Positions 43,740-55,033 of a stretch of 64,000 nucleotides of DNA are shown here, one piece after another. This stretch comes from Pomacea canaliculata (Eukaryota > Mollusca > Gastropoda > Architaenioglossa > Ampullariidae). How positions within the stretch are numbered: position 1 is the stretch's first letter; every line of letters begins with the position of its first letter. The translations under genes and the position numbers were made by a program. The notes under the pieces were generated by a model, which did not search any database, was not told where the DNA came from, and saw only the letters and a list, made by a program, of their open reading frames with translations. The DNA lies in assembly GCF_003073045.1 (NCBI RefSeq), contig NC_037596.1:12273950-12337949 (forward strand), written 5' to 3'.

Positions 43740-44429
43740 CTGCAAAAGAGATAGGAAACATTATTGACCTCAATGATTTATATATTTTAGTACTCACATC
43801 TCAACAAAACTGTCCATTTTTAGTTAAAAAGGACGATGTGAACATTAACCTATTATGATTATTTACCTCTTGAGCCACATGCTTCCAACTTGAGACATAC
43901 TGCAAGGAACTGCCTGTCAAATTGATAAACATGTATTAAATCAAACTATATCGGAGTTTCTGGGTGCTCTGCTACTTTATTCTGTGTTGTTTTACTTAAA
44001 TACAATGACATCAATTTTTTTTAATAATGTTAATGTTAATAATACTCTAAAACAATACTTGGAGCACAGTGGATGGGCCAGAATTGTGCCTCTGCTCATA
44101 TGAGCCAAGTATAGCAAACTGTGAATTTTCTTGGATTATTGCTGTCACCAGAGTGAAAGTAGAAAATTTTCATTACTTTTATTGCAAAGTTCAAGTTTTA
44201 TCCTTTCCAAAAATGTATTGGTTTTGTGGTCTCATGTTTACCTGAGAGCAGCAATAATAACAACAAACATCACCCACTGTCGTCAACACCATCTTAAGTT
44301 ATACGCCATTGTTTTGTTATGTGATTATATTTTGAAGTCATGCTAACATTATTAAATATTTTTAACGTAATGCTGTCAATTACACTTATTAATTATATAT
44401 TTATATAGTGGTGGTGACTATAGTCTTAC

Positions 44430-44590
44430 CTGCAGCAAAGGCGGAATAGAGTCTTTTCGTTGAAAATGATGGTCGAAATCATTTTCCACTGTTATGTTCG
44501 CTCGACGGAATCGAAAACGATGAAACAAATCGACGTCATACATTTCAAATGGATTTGATGGATCGCTGAAGTAGTGAAAAATCTGTATCT
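44430..44590 (-). pseudogene. Harbinger transposase, N-terminal exon
   Basis: Minus-strand frame encoding NPFEMYDVDLFHRFRFRR, ANITVENDFD and IPPLLQ, ending at a donor CAG|GTAAGA (44429). It matches the FxxRFRFxK start of Harbinger transposases. The next exon begins at 43739. Confidence 0.65.
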
Positions 44591-44867
44591 GTCAATGGTA
44601 TACACAGAGCAACTCAGTAAACAACACGATGAAGCGCCACTGTTACTACGAAAGCCGCCGAGCGGTCATGCGTAAGCAGCGTGTCGCGGCTAAGCAAGGA
44701 GTTAAGCCTGGTGGGGACCAGTCTTAAATTTTAAGACTAAGACCGCTTGCTTAGCGAGTTGAGATCGCCCATGCACCGCGCTTAACAGGCGTCTTAGGTT
44801 AAGACAGCGTGCTTGGCTTAACTGCGGTCTTAACTCGAGTTAAGACCGCCTATGCACCGGAGCCCAG

Positions 44868-45571
44868 TTCATTATTTCTTCTGTCGGGTAGGTAAGGCCA
44901 CTAATGTATGTATTATGTCATATATAACATTAGCCAAACTGTTTTATACTACCACAAGATGGAATTAGGTGAATGAAATTTAGTGTTGAAAAATAGATGC
45001 AGTAAAGATGAGAAATATTTGCCTGATGAAATTCACATAAAACCATTTTAATATTTAAAATTTGTATCGTCTTTTTGTTAGTATTTGAAATAGCAAAATC
45101 TTTATCATTTGACTGCAAAAAAGCTGAAAGCCTCTGGTATCATACGGTTGAACACCCGATTGTCACGACTGCAGTGAGAACGGAAACTCCGTGGGTCACA
45201 ACCTCACCTCGGGGTACGATCTCTATGCCACTCTGCCCTCCAGCTTTGTTTCACGGATGTCTCGTTTCCTTCTCCGTAATCGTCTCTCTCACTTTGTACA
45301 ATAAATTGCTTTGTGTTGAGGTCATTTCCTAACAGCAATCCAACCAGTAAACCAAGGAAACCATGCTGACAGGAAACCTATATATGTATTTCTGTTCCAA
45401 GAAATTTAACACGTTTATTAGTTAATTATTACTTATTATTATTAACACGTTTAAGTTAATTTTTTTAATGAAAACATGTGTTTAAAAAATTAAATTCAGA
45501 ACTTCATTAATAAGTCTAAATTTCAATCATGCTTAAAATAGATATATGTCATGAAAGTTGACTGTACTTAC
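44868..45571. other. B1 3' intron, unassigned
   Basis: A minus-strand GC-richer stretch at 45130-45310 could be a changed form of A1 exon 8 (CTCACTGCAGTCGTGAC versus GAGTCACTGCTGCTG), but no frame with good borders could be fixed. Confidence 0.3.
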
Positions 45572-45637
45572 CAAGGAATTCTGTCGTTGGTGCATTTCGT
45601 TCCTCATACCATGGACGCGTACACACATCCAATATGT
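45572..45637 (-). CDS. B1 possible exon 8
   Basis: A 66-base segment with a good donor (CCTTG|GTAAGT) and open phase 1 to phase 1 reading (RPWYEERNAPTTEFL). The acceptor CCGACAG has no clear pyrimidine tract and similarity to A1 exon 8 is weak, so border and use are uncertain. Confidence 0.3.
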
Positions 45638-48600
45638 CTGTCGGTGTTCATACCATGCGGCGACTGATAAACTTAGTAAACGCGCTTGCGAAACAGTGAC
45701 AGTTTAGCTTCTGTTTCTTAAACTCAGAAGCACATAAGTCTTACATTATTACATTAAAATGTTAAAAAAAACCGACAGTTATTTTAACATGAACTCCTCT
45801 GCTGTCGCACTTTAGACGCATAAAGCAAGTCGGATAACCGATTCTCCGCCATTTCTTCCCCCTAATTTTATCTAAGTCAGAAAATCAAATTGGAGCTGGT
45901 GACTTCATTTTTTTCAATATCACAAGCTAAAATAGAAAATTATAGTAAAATATTACAATAAGGATTACCTTTTATTTATTAATACAAAAATAAAAAGCTA
46001 AATTTAAAAAAATGAACTTAACCACTGTTTTAAGAGTTGTTGAATTACACATACGCGTTTGAGGATGACGGATACTAGGACACGAGCATCATTTGCATAT
46101 CACATGGTATCGGAGTTGGCTGGAAACAGAGATTTCAGCTGAGACGACTCGGATAGTCTAGCTCAGACTATCAAACTAGGTTCACCCCTTTCTGTTCACT
46201 ATATTTTTTAATTAAAAATAGTGAAAACGATTAAAAAAATAAAGCTGATAAAAAACTAATAAAAAGTTAATCAAAATATTATGTTTACAAAAATAACTTA
46301 CTTGGTGAGTTTCCTCTTACATTTTCGTACGGATATCTGCTCCCATCTGTAGGCCTAAATATTAATATAAGATAATTATGTGTATAGACAATAAAACCAT
46401 GCGCTGTCAAACAGGGCAAAAACTCTATAGTTCTATGACTAGACTTGTAAAATGGACAGGAACATGTGCAGCCTTGATCACAGTTTTTCAAATAATATGA
46501 GCACATTGTAGCAGCTTCTTGCTAGATATCACAATATTATCTGGCATTCTCTGGGTATTGCATGATATTTTGCGTGCGTCCGTGTCTGTTGTTGTTTGTT
46601 TGGGATTTTCTGTAAAGGTCCATGAGTCTGTCCATAGGACCTGGATAATGCGCGATACAGATTTGCTGTATTATTATTATTATTAAGAACATTGCAATAA
46701 TCCAATACATGACTCTTGCAAAGCATTTAGCATGCAGTACTTATGGTTTTATGGGTTGGAAAGGAAATGGTGACAAGTGCAACATGCTTCAAACAATATT
46801 TCAAACTCATTGGACATTTGGCAAAGGATGCTGCCTTCTAGAATTTTTGCGTTTTAATAAAGAGTGTAAAATGAAAGTGAAGAAATAACCGTGAACCCAC
46901 ATATTAAGAATTTGTTAAGGCCGCAAGCAGCAAACATCTGACTCAGTCACTAGATTCCTCTCATCAAACCGTCGTGAGATATTCATTCAGACTCCAATTA
47001 ATATCTTTCCATTCATTCACATCTAGTGAAGTAGCGGGTAGAGCGTGCAAAGTTCTATATGTACTTTTATTTGATTATTGATGGAGAAAAGTACTGGCAG
47101 GCATAAGTTGCACTTACCGAGTTCTTTCTGCTGGAAAAAAATTTAAAGAGAATCCAAAACACAGAAATCAGCGTAAATTTATACATTGTTAGTGAATGAA
47201 GCACACAACTCTTAGAGTCGAAAAATGCAAAATATATTAAAAAAGACTTTCTAAAATAGTTGACAATGGTATTATGTCAGCATTGAAGACAGATTATTCA
47301 ATTACAAAATGTAGGAAATTGGAAATTAACTTGGAAAAGGATTTAAAACTATGCTTCCAAATTTTTTTCAGTAGTTACCTCTGTAAGTCGCAGAGCTTCC
47401 AGGACTGCAAATGTATTATTTTGAATTAAAGATAAAATATTGGATCACATTCGCCACTTGGACTCCAAGGCTACATTCAGACACTCTCTCCAAAACATGT
47501 CTGTTCACAAAGTACTATCCCTGAATTACTATCCTTAACTCCGTGGTAGTACTGTTCGTCATGCTAACTGCCATCTATCGACTCCGTCTTACACTGTTTA
47601 TAGTATCTACATCCCTTTATACCTTCATCCATCTTACCATGTCTCCTCTCTTTGAACTTTCTAATGGCAAAAGTAGTAACTACAGCAATCAAAACAACAG
47701 TCACCACTATGCCGTACACGAGTTCAATGTTTATTGTTTTCCCTGAAGCTGGCGATCTCCCTGGCGCTGAAACAACAAAAAATTATATTTTCTAATATTC
47801 ACAGAACTTCTTTTTAGTTTAAATTGTAACTGGTAGTTCAACAGAACCATTGAAGTTAGTGTTAGTACATCAGACTATATTTTGTCAGTGTGAATGTACT
47901 AAAAATATAATATATATATATATATATCGGCTTCTGTGCTTCCGGAATTCCATATGTTATACTACTTAAAACATGCACAATATTTCCCCATGTAGTCAGG
48001 GTTAGTTAAATCCAGTGATTCGTGATGATACGAATGTATTCTTGAATGTGAACATATCGGTGAAGTCAAGAATGTACTTGCACACGTATACTTTAATTTG
48101 ACATTTTGGGTTTTTGTATTTAGTATTGTTCGGATACAATCACTGGTATTAGTATAATTAGCAGTAATTATGTCCTTAAAGTTGCTAACTCTGCCTTTTA
48201 ACATTTCATATCACTAAATATCACAGGACAGAAGAAATGCACTTGTATTCTTTGACTATATGTAAAAAATACTTTTCTTACTTATGTCCATAACAAATTT
48301 TGTGAACTTAAACAAGTGGCCAAAAATCATCCTTCAAGTTATGTTTTTAATGGTTCGCTTACTTGATCCATTTAAGGCAAAAAAGATTGGGTTGGAAGAA
48401 CCCCAGTCATTGCTGAGAGTCAATGTCCAGCTTCCACATAAACTGTCCTCTTCCTTCTCAAGCGGAAGACTCAGGACGAGGTCAGGTGGATGACCAGTGA
48501 GAGTGCAGTTCACTTCCCTCTCGGTGTAATGTTTTATAGAAACTGATGTCAAGAGACATCCTTTGACTGCTGTGGTGTGAGCCTTGACACCAAAGGTTAC

Positions 48601-51600
48601 AGTGTCAACAGCAGGATCAACAATTTTTGTTGACTTGTCAACAAACTGAGGACGACCTGGGACGATTGAAAAAAACATGTTCTTAAAAGTTAGGTAGTTA
48701 CTTATTTTAAACAGACCAAAATATGTGAAAACTAAGAATCAATAAGATCGTTTAATTATAAAAAGTTTCAACGGTGTAAGCATTTCAAAAATCCTTTTTA
48801 ACATTTTGGATAAATTAAATTCTATCACGAAAATATATAGTTTTGGTCAGCAGTTTTGTTCTGAACTTTCAAGTTAATTGCAGTTAAGCCATTTTTCATA
48901 TTATAGAAACGTCTTTACATAATATTTTTGTGCAAAATATGGCTTTGTATGTGAGTACTTTCTTTAATAATATACATAATTTTTGGGTTTATTTCTTAGA
49001 CCTTTTTTCCATTTATACTGATGTCATAAAGATGACCAAGAATTTGTTATGACCTTACTAAATTTAGTAAATTTATTGCCATTATCTTGCTTACATCCAT
49101 GCAGCAAGGTTAATAATATGGCATTACCTGAGAATGTAACAAGCTTTCTTCGTCAACTCAGTTATTGTAGTTGTTTGTCTTTATGATATACAGCATAGGT
49201 GCCAGAAAAATCCTGATTAATGTTTTTAGTAATATCAGTATCAAATAACTACTATTTCCAAAACTTTCTGCCCTGTTTCTATGACAACTCCACTGTAAAA
49301 ACCCTCGTCACATAATCCGCAAAACCAACTGATGTGCCAGTTTAGAAAGTTTTATACCTACACGAGATTTCGCAAGCTAAGTGATTATATAAACAAGCAG
49401 GGAGAATATTACATTAATGTGTAAGATACGTGTAAACACTGTAAGTTTGTTTACTTACACTTGACGAGTATTGCCATGGACAAATTCTGTTGCGACCCGT
49501 TGCCTTCACACCTGACGACTGGCCAGTCATCTTCACACCGGGCAGTAAGAGAGGAGCTAAGGCGTCCTTCAGAACTAGAGGAATTCAGCTTCGTTCCATG
49601 TTTATCGAGCAAATAAAAGACACCTGGAGGATTGCCCTTCTCAAAGAAGCAGGAAATATTGACCACCTGGCCTTCATCAATGATGACATTATCGCCCCCA
49701 TCCACAGTCAGACTCTTGACTTTGGGTGGGTCTGCACACATACACACACGAAGGAAAGAATAGAAGGGGAATAAAATAACACGAAAATATTGTGTGTGCA
49801 TGTGTTTCTAATGTATGTAAGCTCCATCACCTACTCACCTAGTCTATGTAAGAATATGTATATGTATATAATTGATTTGAAGATTATTGTGACAATGTAT
49901 AAATGTTTGTTAGTATATTTGCCTTCTTCTGTCATATTCTTTTGCAGTGTGTGTATGTGTGTGCGCGTTGTTTCTGTGTGGGTGTGATTTTATTTCTCGA
50001 TAAGTTTTCGCCAAAAAACATTCTTCGTGCTAAAAGCTCTACTAATTACGATATATTAATAAAAGTCATGAAAAAATATTGCCATGGGATAGTACAGAAA
50101 TAAAAGCGAAAACGCAAAGACCAGTAAAACTAACGGTATTTTTATAGACAAGACATCTAAGTGCAAGGATATAGATTGCTATAGATTTCAGTTTTAAATA
50201 TCTAAAGTTTCAGAAGAAGGTTAAAAAATAACACTGAACTTTGCCCTCCAAAGTGAGTATATGGCAACAACGCTCACAAAGCTATAAAACTGAAACATTT
50301 GCAACAAAATAATCTCTTTTCACTCGAGTGTCTAACGTCTGTCTTCTTATCTTCCTATATGCGGATAGAGACTTGAAAAAATAGCCATGAAGGTGTAATG
50401 CAGTTTAGGATTATTTTTGTGTTATCAATACCACATCATAAATACAAGAGTAGAAAATACCCCCTGACGAAGATAAAACCAAGTTAAAGTGATACAAGCA
50501 CATGTAAATGTCATTGCAGCATTACAATAAATATCATCAATGAACAGTAGCAGAAGGTAAAAGAAGACAACAAGAAACAAGGGTAGAAATACTCTATGAG
50601 TGGACTGGCTTCTCATTCAATTCATCGCAGAACAGACAAAATTGGCGAAGGTTGTTAGTGACATCGTCACGTGACCACTAATAGTGACAAATGTATGTGC
50701 AAAGTGTTTCTGTATGTGTTTCTTTACTCACAGGGTTTCGAAAATATATTGTAATGTAACTAAAGTGGCACTTTAACGAATAATTAATATTCTCTAACAA
50801 TTTGTTAAGACTTTTTTTGAAAAAAACATTTTAATTCTTCTACTGTCTAAAATTGGTTAAGTAATAAATGTGCTGGTGCCTATGTCTTTGTGTTCTTTCT
50901 TAGGTTGTAATTGCTATTTAAGGGTCATCGTCTTCTGTACAAAAATGAAAGTATCCAGAATAGAAAAACTTGCATGATAACCGTCTGTTCTCCTTAAACT
51001 ATAAAAAAGAGAGTACTCCCAGTGATACTGAATATTTGATCTGGTTAAACCACAAATTAACATTACTGCTCCTCGAAAGTATCATTTGTACATAGTGATA
51101 GTCGAACTTATGTACACATATTTTTAAAGACTTTTCTGTACATGAATATTTGAAATTATTACTTACACAACACCTCAACGCGTATCAGTCTGGTAGGTTT
51201 GGGTAGCCCACCTCTGCCAGTTGAGAGTATCATCGCACTCAGTGACCTGGTGACGACCTGAGAGATGTAGATGTCTAAAGCCACCACAGAGCTGCTCACG
51301 TGTCGTTGTTCCCAGTAGCAGGTGACTCCTGTCCTCCCACTCAACTCCTTCTTAAACTCGCTGCTAAAGTCTTTGTCGTAAATAAATACACATGTAGTTC
51401 TCAAAGAGTTTCCTTCACAAACCGTATAATCAGCGCTAAACGTGTCTGTAACATCAGGACTTGTCGTAACGTTGATGGTGTAGTTGATATTGATAGAACT
51501 ATTTTCTTCTTTACTCAGGCTTTCGGTAAAGTTAAAAAACCCACCTTAAAAAGATAAATCTAAAGATTAGATTCCAAAAGAATATCTGGAATGTTCAAAT

Positions 51601-52227
51601 GCATATCTAGCCTCTTGCACTAAATTCCTAATTGGTCGCTAGGCACAGATAATCTCCCCAACTGCTCGCCAGTGTAAGAGATTTATGACTGATAAAAATA
51701 GAGTATAAAGTAATGATAAGCTGACATTTCTAAGCATTTTGAGTAAAGCCTTTCCTCAGGTAACTTGATTTACGCATTTTATTATGCCCTTTTACAAAGA
51801 TATATAGTTTGACATTTCGGAAAATCTTTTGGATTGTATGCATTAGGAGATACATAATACAGATAGCTGTTATAATAGTCATACAGAGTGAATGCATTTA
51901 AGTTAAATATGTGAACACTACAAAGAAAGTCATGAAATTAAATAACCTTAGTAATTATTCGTGTCATACTTTAATTCACTCTTATTATTTTAATCACTAT
52001 AAATAAATTTTCTAATTCTTTGCTTAATTTTATATCTATACGTGTTGCTTTAAGCATATTATCTTTGATAAGATTAATTGCTTTAATTATCAGCAACTTT
52101 CACTATAAGAACATTATAAAAATGAACCTACAAACATAATGAGTCACTACTTACATGACATCAACAGCGCTCCTTTCATCAGCATGAAAAGAATCACAAA
52201 CGCACAGGAAATCTTAGAAGTTTTCAT
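45572..52227 (-). CDS. Receptor B1: paralogue of A1, ITIM tail lost
   Basis: Minus-strand exons: 52227-52155, 51544-51167, 49731-49459, 48656-48363, 47766-47638, 47130-47118, 46354-46302, and perhaps 45637-45572. Exon order, phases and most lengths match A1: signal peptide, D1, two Ig domains, membrane helix, micro-exon, 53-base exon. The ectodomain is intact and well conserved. The tail keeps one tyrosine motif, YPYENV, whose YENV fits the pYxN form bound by Grb2-type SH2 domains. The 3' exons that in A1 encode the ITIM and ITSM are decayed (40340-40840), with a Harbinger-like element inserted between. B1 may be a decoy, an activating or a dying receptor. It is head to head with B2. Confidence 0.75.
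46302..46354 (-). CDS. B1 exon 7, cytoplasmic with YENV
   Basis: A 53-base exon, phase 2 to phase 1, acceptor ATATTTAG, donor CCAA|GTAAGT. It encodes PTDGSRYPYENVRGNSP. The acceptor was chosen because it equals A1 exon 7 in length and phase; a second AG eight bases downstream would break the phase. Confidence 0.6.
46545..46690 (+). repeat. SINE-like tail in B1 intron
   Basis: GACCTGGATAATGCGCGATA followed by CAGATTTGCTG and an ATTATTATTATTATT tail, similar in design to the repeats at 29130 and 38470. Confidence 0.4.
47118..47130 (-). CDS. B1 exon 6, micro-exon
   Basis: A 13-base exon after TTTTTCCAG, donor CTCG|GTAAGT, phase 1 to phase 2, encoding AERT plus a split Arg. Two codons shorter than the A1 micro-exon. 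Confidence 0.5.
47638..47766 (-). CDS. B1 exon 5: transmembrane helix
   Basis: A 129-base phase 1 to phase 1 exon: short Pro/Ser/Gly stalk, hydrophobic IELVYGIVVTVVLIAVVTTF, then RKFKERRH as basic stop-transfer. Homologous to A1 exon 5 with two codons fewer. Confidence 0.85.
48363..48656 (-). CDS. B1 exon 4: membrane-proximal Ig domain
   Basis: A 294-base phase 1 to phase 1 exon. RPQFVDKSTKIVDP at the start, CTLTGHPPDLVLSLP and WTLTLSNDWGSSN near the end. One codon longer than in A1. Confidence 0.85.
49459..49731 (-). CDS. B1 exon 3: middle Ig domain
   Basis: A 273-base phase 1 to phase 1 exon, same length as A1 exon 3. VVNISCFFEKGNPPGVFYLL and WPVVRCEGNGSQ carry the Ig cysteines. About 14 of 91 residues differ from A1 by eye. 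Confidence 0.88.
49732..51166. other. B1 intron 2
   Basis: Alignable to A1 intron 2 in parts (for example the CCTGACGAAGATAAAA word at 50462 and 18422). No gene seen. Confidence 0.5.
51167..51544 (-). CDS. B1 exon 2: N-terminal Ig-like module D1
   Basis: A 378-base phase 1 to phase 1 exon, three codons longer than in A1. The flanks YTINVTTSPDVTDTF and VTCYWEQRHVSSSVVALDIY are nearly the same as in A1, but the stretch between CEGNSL and GVTC reads RTTCVFIYDKDFSSEFKKEL plus SGRT and differs at most positions. Confidence 0.85.
52155..52227 (-). CDS. B1 exon 1: signal peptide
   Basis: ATG at 52227-52225, encoding MKTSKISCAFVILFMLMKGA and then LLMS, donor TCAT|GTAAGT in phase 1. One codon shorter than A1. 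Confidence 0.88.
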
Positions 52228-52440
52228 GGCAAAGTTTTCAGTAAGGTCTAGTTGCTGTACTCAACTGTCAATGAAGTTATAACCGGAATATTATCACAGG
52301 ATGGAAACGTTCGCCCAATCATCCAGTCATTATGAGTTTCAGTTTCCGCGTATATTTATCTGCAGGTTCAGCACATTCTGTCTGGGTTTCACATCCTAGT
52401 CATTGAATGCGAATCTACCAGTGGGAACATAACGGTGAGT
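52228..52440 (-). promoter_or_regulatory. Putative B1 promoter with ISRE-like motif
   Basis: Similar to the A1 upstream region. GAAACTGAAA on the minus strand (plus 52337-52346) is again 110 bases upstream of the ATG. A third copy of this promoter-like piece lies at 53500-53610. Confidence 0.4.
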
Positions 52441-54940
52441 GGGAAACTCATGTTCATGCAATAAATAATATGCAAAACCAAAATTGCGTAAAACTAAAAA
52501 TAGTCGTAAAATAACGCTCAGAAAGTCATGATGAAAGGAGCGCTGCTAACGGTAATTAACAATTAAATACAACAGAGGCTTACGGCGCACTGACTATTCA
52601 AATGGGCCTAGGCTTTATTTTATAGACTAGAAGATATTAGTATACAGATAGTGCTGTACAAACGCTTATGCAGGCTTTTAAGAACAATTTTACATCCATA
52701 CTTGAATCTAACTTACTTTCCTCAGTACGTTATTATTTTGTATTATAAATATTACACTGGTTCTGCTCTTCTTGTAGGAAGACATTTTCTATGGATTAAA
52801 GGTTTTGTTAATGGTAATAACCGAATAAAGTAAAAGCTAACGAAAGAAGGACTTAGGCTTTATCTCATAAACTAAAAGACGGCGCTACAAAGGATATCTC
52901 TACTTTAAATATTTGAAATTGAAATTTTTAAGTGTATTTATTTCATTAAAATTCATTTGCTTGATTTATAACTGCTTAATTAATTCCTTTACTTTTTCTC
53001 CTTTTTAAGTATTATGCATTCATCTTTATCATAAACTGCCTCCATTTGGTGTACATATAAGAGTAATTGTTAGTGCATGATAATGTCTCCTGTGTTTATA
53101 CACAATAACACAAAATATCTTTTAATGAAAAGGAAAGTTTTAATCTTCTGTGTTTATCATTTTTTCATGTTGAAGTGGAACTGCAGAGAGTATTTGTGAT
53201 TTGCTAAACATTTAAATTAGGTTTAAAATATTTGTTAAATGTTTTATAAATGTTTAAGTAAGAACAACTATTTAATGTTCCAAAAAGTTTTACATAAAAA
53301 TGTATATAAATGGTTTAAAAATATTAGAATGCAAACATTACTAAAACACTACTTTGATGGGCATAATAAATATTTAAAAAACAGTTGCTGCAAACATTTT
53401 GCAAACATCTCGCAAGAAAAAATTTTAAACGTTTATAAAAATGTTTAAATGCTATCTGGGCTTATTGGCACCCTGTAGGACTGACCTGTAGATATTATTT
53501 CAAATGCATATCCAGCCATCATAAGTTTCAGTTTCCGGGTATATTTTATTGAGGAATAATCACATTATGTCTGTTTTATATTAGGGTCGTTGCAGAATAA
53601 CAATCTACCAGCAGTAAAGTGTGCTTTAGGGGGATATTAAAGTTGAGGGGGAAACTAATGTTCACTTAATCATATATATATGAAATAAAAGGAATACGTA
53701 AAAATAAAAATAGTGGTGTGATTGATATGTCGTAGAATCACGCTCATTTAGGAACATGCTGTCAGTGTTGTGTGTTTTGTGTTTATGAAAACATCTTTCT
53801 AGTTAATTAGCAGTTTTCCAATACTTTTCAAACTATAAGTTCATGATATGTCCACAACGTGTTATGTCATTGTAGCTGCCATTATTATACACAGTCACAG
53901 AGTGTAAAGATCAAGAATGTGAGGTTGTGAGTCATACATGCAGCGGTTCGCTTCTCGTGGGGATTACAGAAGAACCGACTATTCAGATGAGCTTAAGCTT
54001 TATTTTGTGGAGTAGAACATGCGGTACAAACGCTGACTGATAAGTCTTTTAAGGATAATATAACAATCATACAGGCCTACCACTTAAATTCAATTTTTAT
54101 TATGCTATTATTTAGTATTATAATATTACATTCGTTCTGCTCTTCTTGTACAAGAGAACATGTCTATAATTTAAAGATTTAGTGCTAACGGAAATTACCG
54201 ATTAAATGAAGTAGAAGCTTACCAAGAACCGACAATCCAGATGGGCTTAGGCTTTATTTTATAGACTAGAAGAGAGCGTGACAAAAGGTAACTGATACCG
54301 GCATTTTAAGAACAATTTCACATAGTATAGTATTTTATTATTTAATAATGTCAATGTTACCCTTTGTATGGTATGTACTTAAATCTGTTCATTTGCTAGT
54401 CTTTTCAGTAATGTGCAGTGAAACTCATGTTTTGAGCTAAATAGAATTTATTGCTGATGACTCAATCTCCTACTCTCTCACAGTCTTTATAATTATTATT
54501 GTCTTATTTTTATGTATTCTTGTCACCATCAAAACTCATGTTAAAGAAATATGATAAGTACTTCAATAATCACACAAGGTGTGTTGCAACCGAAAGATTT
54601 TTGTATTATTTTAATAAATTCTTTTTGGAATCATACTTCTGATATACCGGTAAAACTTTATCAGTGATATCTGCACAAAGATGGGAGGTTTACATTAATG
54701 AAATGAGCCATTTACATATTTGCGTTCAAATGCCATGCTATAATTAACACGGTGTTTAATGATCAAAACGATTCATTTTAACAGATTATTTTGTTAGCTT
54801 TGTTAGACTTTTACAACATTAATTTGATGTTTTCTTTAGCTTTTTGACTTTGCATTTTCATGTTCCCTGTTGAACACACACACACCTACACTTTCTTTGT
54901 CTTACAACTGGTGATGCTACTGAAACAAATATTCAGCCAA
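52441..54940. other. Intergenic region of cassette B, expanded modules
   Basis: No gene was recognised. Four copies of the intergenic module (near 52530-52640, 52757-52875, 53935-54015, 54130-54260) each carry a CTTAGGCTTTATTTTATAGAC-like end. A copy of the promoter-like piece with TTTCAGTTTC lies at 53500-53610. Confidence 0.5.
53215..53455. repeat. AT-rich element with repeated AAATGTTTATAAA words
   Basis: Many direct and inverted copies of TTTATAAATGTTT-like words, with imperfect inverted ends (TTTGTTAAATGTTTTATAAA and TTTATAAAAATGTTTAAATG). Probably a palindromic MITE. No target duplication defined. Confidence 0.4.
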
Positions 54941-54944
54941 GTGC

Positions 54945-55033
54945 TTTTAACCAGTCAGCAGCAATCGTGAACAGAGAGGAAGACCTCACCACGCTGAACA
55001 TGACTATCGTTAGCCTCGCCTACAAGTTGAAGG
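54945..55033 (+). other. Possible 5' exon of B2
   Basis: Counterpart of 24575-24660. It has an ATG at 55000 that reads MTIVSLAYKLK to the donor AAGG|GTAAGA in phase 1, matching the next exon. The peptide is too short and polar for a signal peptide. A 5' UTR exon or a coding first exon are both possible. Confidence 0.4.

Larger units (their letters stand above)
41418..44864. mobile_element. PIF/Harbinger-like DNA transposon, decayed, complete ends
   Basis: The 3447-base element has inverted termini GGCTCCGGTGCATAGGCGGT continuing CTTAAC on both sides, a subterminal inverted pair (TGCATGRGCGATCTC), and a 3-base flanking duplication CAG (41415-41417 and 44865-44867). It contains a Myb/SANT-like gene remnant on the plus strand and a DDE transposase remnant on the minus strand, the two-gene layout of Harbinger elements. 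It lies between B1 exon 8 and the exon 9 remnant. CAG departs from the usual TWA target preference, so the family name rests on the two genes. Confidence 0.85.
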
